A DNA stretch of 64,000 nucleotides, from contig NC_084802.1 of the NCBI RefSeq assembly GCF_963169125.1, positions 30,571,107 through 30,635,106 on the forward strand, written 5' to 3'. Shown one piece after another: positions 60,470-64,000 of the stretch. The translations under genes were made by a program, and so were the position numbers. The first letter of the stretch is position 1. The number at the start of each line of letters is the position of its first letter. The stretch is from Humulus lupulus. Its lineage: Eukaryota > Streptophyta > Magnoliopsida > Rosales > Cannabaceae. A model generated the notes under the pieces. It did no database searches, was not told where the DNA came from, and was given only the letters and a program-made list of their open reading frames with translations.

Positions 60470-63343
60470 ACCTGTTTTGACAAGAAATGTTTGATATGAG
60501 GGGCATTGATAAGTACATTCTTCATCATCCTCATAACGTAATATCCGTAGTCGATATTGTTTGGTTGTTTACGACACTATATTAAGATTGATAATACATG
60601 TACAATTCTTAGTATTAAATATCTTAAACATCTTTACATATACATAAACTATACAAATAGAAACATACCGTAGGTTGGAAATACATTACTCCCGATGAGC
60701 GTTTATTGATCTTTTGATGTGCTTTCATTCTTTCTGTGAAATACATCTCAAATGCATCATAGATGGTCTCCTTGATGGCTGTCCTGTTATCTAATGGTGC
60801 ATTGAGAGGATCGAGAAAACAAAAATAATGCCAATTGGGATATAATAAAAATAACATCCAATACTCCCTGTTGAAAGAATAAGTATTACAAAGTTGTTAA
60901 CTTTAAATTCTATTTGTTTGTATCAATGAAAAGTATATTAATTAAACTTACCCATGGTTATAAGGCATAACTATCCAATCATGCTTTTTAGACGTGCAAT
61001 ATAACATCCTATCACATAAAGCTTGAGCATGACTATATGCATGAGTCACGGAAGTAGAAACCTTATTCGGATTCATAAACAACAACGATCCTCTCTTTTC
61101 CTCGTCTAATAATAGTGTCTGGTACAAAATCCTACCAATAAATATAATTAATTAAAAGAAAACTAAATAGTTGATGAAATAAAATCCTCACAATAAATAT
61201 TATTAACTTCATATAGAGCATACCTCATGTAGAAGACAATACATGATTGTCCAATCATCTCATTTCTACAAAATTCAAGTATTTCATCCCGAAATAGAGC
61301 AAAGTATTCACAAGCATGACCAAACACATCAAAGTCAATGGACACTTCAACGACATAATCATGTTTAGGCCAATCATTGACGATTTCATATACTTGTCTT
61401 AACTTAGGCGACAATGGAGATGGTTGTTGCACCTCTTGTGACAATGACTCCTTAGGGGCTCGTTTTGGAACTAGTTTTTGAGTTTGTTGTGCTAATGGTA
61501 GAGAAGTTTTTTTTCCAGCTTGCTTTCCTTTTTTTTTCACGACCTCCTAATAAACCCATAACAAATAATTAATAATGGAATAAGTAAATAAAATTTAATA
61601 GTCTTAAAAGAATTACCTGTGTCGCTCCATTGAAGATGACTAGCGACTTGGGGCAATGTATCAAACTCCCAATAGCTTGTTTGACTGTATAAATCTCACT
61701 GTTAGGGATCGGGTTAACAAGTAGAGCATCAGGTTGGTCAGCAAACTCAATTGCACTGCGGTGTTTTTCTCCATGGATGTCTAAGCTACTAGTAACTAGA
61801 ATGTATCTCCTACCAACGATGTTGGTGATAGAGCCTAATGCAAATTTGCATTCAATCATTTTATCCTGCACATATTTAGATATGTATAAATATGTTATAC
61901 AAGTTCACAAATTTAGATTTTAAAAAGATAAAGCTATAGCTGATTTGAGCCAGGAGTGGGGATAAACATAGGTGCCTCTTCTGGTTGTGGGGGCGGTGGT
62001 GCTAGAGGTTGATGCTGCGATTTCGGTGATGCCTGATGAGATGGTGTCACCTGATCTATGGGTGATCCATAGTTTGGCACTAACGCATGAGAAGATCCTC
62101 CAAGCCACTATGTTGTCCTTTCATCTTTTCCATAAATTGTCGCATCATTTCCTCTTGTCTTTTGATCATTTCCTGTTGTTGTTTCATTATTTCTTCTCGT
62201 TGACGGTTTTTTTTCTTCCATCATTGCAAATCGAGCCTCAACTGAGGAAGCCTCAAATTCTTTTCCCTTTTTCTTACTAGATAGTGGGGTTTTCCAGAAT
62301 TGGCTAGGCGTTACACCGAGCCCAATACCCCTCACTCGCCCTCTGTTCTCAGGGGTGTCTAATGCCTTAGTAAGCACATCCTTAGACCCATCAGGTTCAA
62401 ATTTTCCATCACTCATGAGCTTAGTATAGTACTCCTGCAAACAAAATATAGAAATATAGTTATTCTCATTAAAAATAAGTAATCCAACCATATAAAATGT
62501 AGTGCACTTAATATGTTGCGAGCTACGCTTGTTGCCTCGGTACCAACCGGCTCACCCTTTTTGTTAGAATGTCCCACCAACCACAACTGTGACCTGTCGA
62601 TTTCAGACACCTCGAGTCCAAAATTTTGTTGTTGCAGCCTTTCCAGTGCCAACAAATACCCACCTCGTGACATATGATGGTCGTGTTTGTTTTTTTTTCG
62701 ACGATCTTGATGTATTTTTCTTCCAATCATCAGTCATGCGCGAAACACAGAACTCATCCCATTCTGTTTTAGTGATCAACTGTGAGTAACCTCTTGGCAT
62801 TTTGAACGTTTTGATGGTCGGATTTGCATCAAGCACATCATAGATGCATACCTTAGTCAGATAGGATTTGAATGATCTCCATCGTTTTGTCGCCCTTGAC
62901 ATAATTTTTCTTTTTGCTTTATAGTCTATGTCAATTGTAGCCTACAATTGAAAATAATACATATCGTTAGTCTACATTAAAAATACAAACAACACATATT
63001 ATAGTGATAGAGAAAATACCTTAATGATTTCCCAAAAATTTTCTTTGTCTGATTTAGGGACTTTATCCCAACTCGCGTGTGTGATTGAAGCACACCTCTT
63101 TATAGTTGATCCGATCATTGATCATAATTTTGATCTCATTGTACCGATCACTTGTCCATATTCATTGAACTTGATCAGTACCTTAACACCTTCACTTCGC
63201 ATCTTGGCTATGTTGGGCATGGTACATAGTCCCCTAATATATCTCACATGCACTATAGCATTATCATCATTCTCCTCTTGACCAACATTATTTTCAAGTC
63301 CTGGAAGTGGACAATCATCATCAAAACCTCCTGGATCAGCCAT
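60470..63343 (-). pseudogene. CACTA TNP1-like gene with Transposase_24 and Ulp1-like protease parts
   Basis: Starts MADPGGFDDDCPLPGLEN at 63343. A TGA near 63120 breaks exon 1. Exon ~62940-62510 carries the plant Transposase_24 pattern (KTEWDEFCVSRMTDDWKK, then SRGGYLLALERL), with a frameshift in the A/T run near 62690. A Gln/Arg-rich region with ATIYGKDERTT follows (62491-62108). Then comes a domain with EFADQPDALLVNPIPNSEIY (61871-61620), a basic tail, and a Ulp1-type cysteine protease end (NWHYFCFLDPLNAPL; IDYGYYVMRMMKN, ending 60472). The protease His and Cys positions read Tyr. Roles in CACTA transposition: TNP1 binds the subterminal repeats; the Ulp1 part is of unknown role. Confidence 0.78.
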
Positions 63344-63423
63344 GGAAATATCTGAAAAGGAAACGATCCAACCTTTAGAAGAAAAAAAAAACAAGTCAAC
63401 ATTTATCATAGTATATGATCAAC
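63344..63423. other. Spacer between TNP2 and TNP1-like genes
   Basis: 80 bp, too short for a separate promoter of normal size. The two genes may be one alternatively processed transcript, as in En/Spm. Confidence 0.35.
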
Positions 63424-64000
63424 CTATACACCGTCACCATCAAAACGCAAATAAACATCATCGTCATCTACACCATCATCAATAGGGTATTCGGTAAGCT
63501 GTGGTTCGGGAATTGTGACAGGTTGTTGAAGGAGTGGTAAGTCATGTACATCATTCTCTCTGTCTCCCCAATCTATCAGTTGAGTAGGAACCACGACTGA
63601 CCTTTGCTTGTCTGATGGATCATTCACATAAAAAAACTAGTTTGGCTTGTGTTGCCATTATGAAACGGTCATTTTTGTGCCCAATTCGATTTAAATCAAT
63701 TGATGTAAAACCTAAATCATCAACCTTTACTCCCTTGTCACTTTTCACCCAATCACATAAGAAGACTGACACTCTAGTTGTAGTATAATCTAATTCCCAA
63801 ATTTCTTGGATTACTCCATAAAATGTCATATCACACTCTACATGATTTTTGTCCTTTGAACTAGAGATTTGCACAGTTTTTGCTACAATAAAAACTCCAC
63901 TATTCTGTGTGGTTCTTACATTATCTCGTTCCAAAGTATTGAATTGAGCACTGTTGATGATGTATGATGGGTACTTAAACACATTCAAAGAAGGACCACG
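63424..64000 (-). pseudogene. CACTA TNP2 transposase, C-terminal region (DUF4216)
   Basis: Partial at the window edge. Contains DMTFYGVIQEIWELDY, FLCDWVKSDKGVKVDDLGF and SIDLNRIGHKNDRFIMATQA, the DUF4216 signature of plant TNP2 proteins. A one-base frame change near 63630 leads to MNDPSDKQRSVVVPTQLIDW and a Asp-rich tail ending at 63424. The catalytic domain (to the right) is not in the window. Confidence 0.85.

Larger units (their letters stand above)
59815..64000 (-). mobile_element. CACTA (En/Spm) DNA transposon, right end outside window
   Basis: Left end CACTAAAGGTTTTTTAGGAC, then subterminal repeats (TTTTTAGGACTCGC / GCGAGTCCTAAAAA) to about 60060. Two minus-strand genes follow: a TNP1/Ulp1-type gene and, further right, the C-terminus of a TNP2 transposase. 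The adjacent base triplet TGT (59812-59814) would be half of the 3-bp duplication. It is inserted in copia pre-integrase coding sequence. Confidence 0.88.

Overview
This is plant nuclear DNA from a eudicot: AT-rich, with many-exon genes, U2-type introns and dense nested transposons. The transposon mix and gene sequences would suit Rosales/Cannabaceae, but the window alone does not prove this. There are no prokaryotic features. Two host genes look complete. On the + strand is a cytosolic glucose-6-phosphate isomerase (13050-24780, 22 coding exons, 553 codons). On the - strand is a CER1-like very-long-chain aldehyde decarbonylase (48405-39889, 10 exons, 630 codons). Each carries a full-length LTR retrotransposon in intron 7, in the same direction as the gene: a young Reina-like Ty3/gypsy element in PGI and an older Ty1/copia element in CER1. 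Every exon still joins in frame.

Layout. 1-5488: a Tat-like gypsy element with most of pol deleted, an antisense ORF and a complete 3' LTR. 5489-12430: intergenic DNA with copia and LINE relics, MITEs and a cluster of four G-boxes. 12430-24950: the PGI gene with the Reina element, a solo LTR nested in that element's 3' LTR, and a MULE-type MITE. 25621-26735: a 563-bp tandem duplication. 27419-34935: a LINE carrying a MULE-type MITE, then nested LTRs and a coiled-coil ORF split by a 1.86-kb solo LTR, then a giant CAG repeat of 219 triplets (100 uninterrupted). 34936-36180: a MULE transposase relic. 37816-39452: a TIR element full of T-rich sequence. 39889-48405: CER1 with its copia element. 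48911-49258: a CACTA MITE upstream of CER1.

49955-57154 is the most unusual block. A CACTA-type terminus is followed by fragments of at least four unrelated host genes, all on the - strand and all keeping introns: ureide permease, PHD-finger acetyltransferase, CCCH zinc finger and clathrin heavy chain exon 1. Several carry nonsense, frameshift or zinc-ligand mutations. The best reading is a gene-capturing (Pack-CACTA-like) transposon that built a chimeric transcription unit.

57398-64000: a second copia element whose LTR holds a Cassandra solo LTR (5S rRNA-derived) and whose gag-pol is interrupted by a large CACTA element (TNP2 C-terminus and a TNP1/Ulp1-type gene) that runs off the right edge. 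All exon coordinates were read by eye from splice signals and protein-family knowledge; nothing was run against a database.
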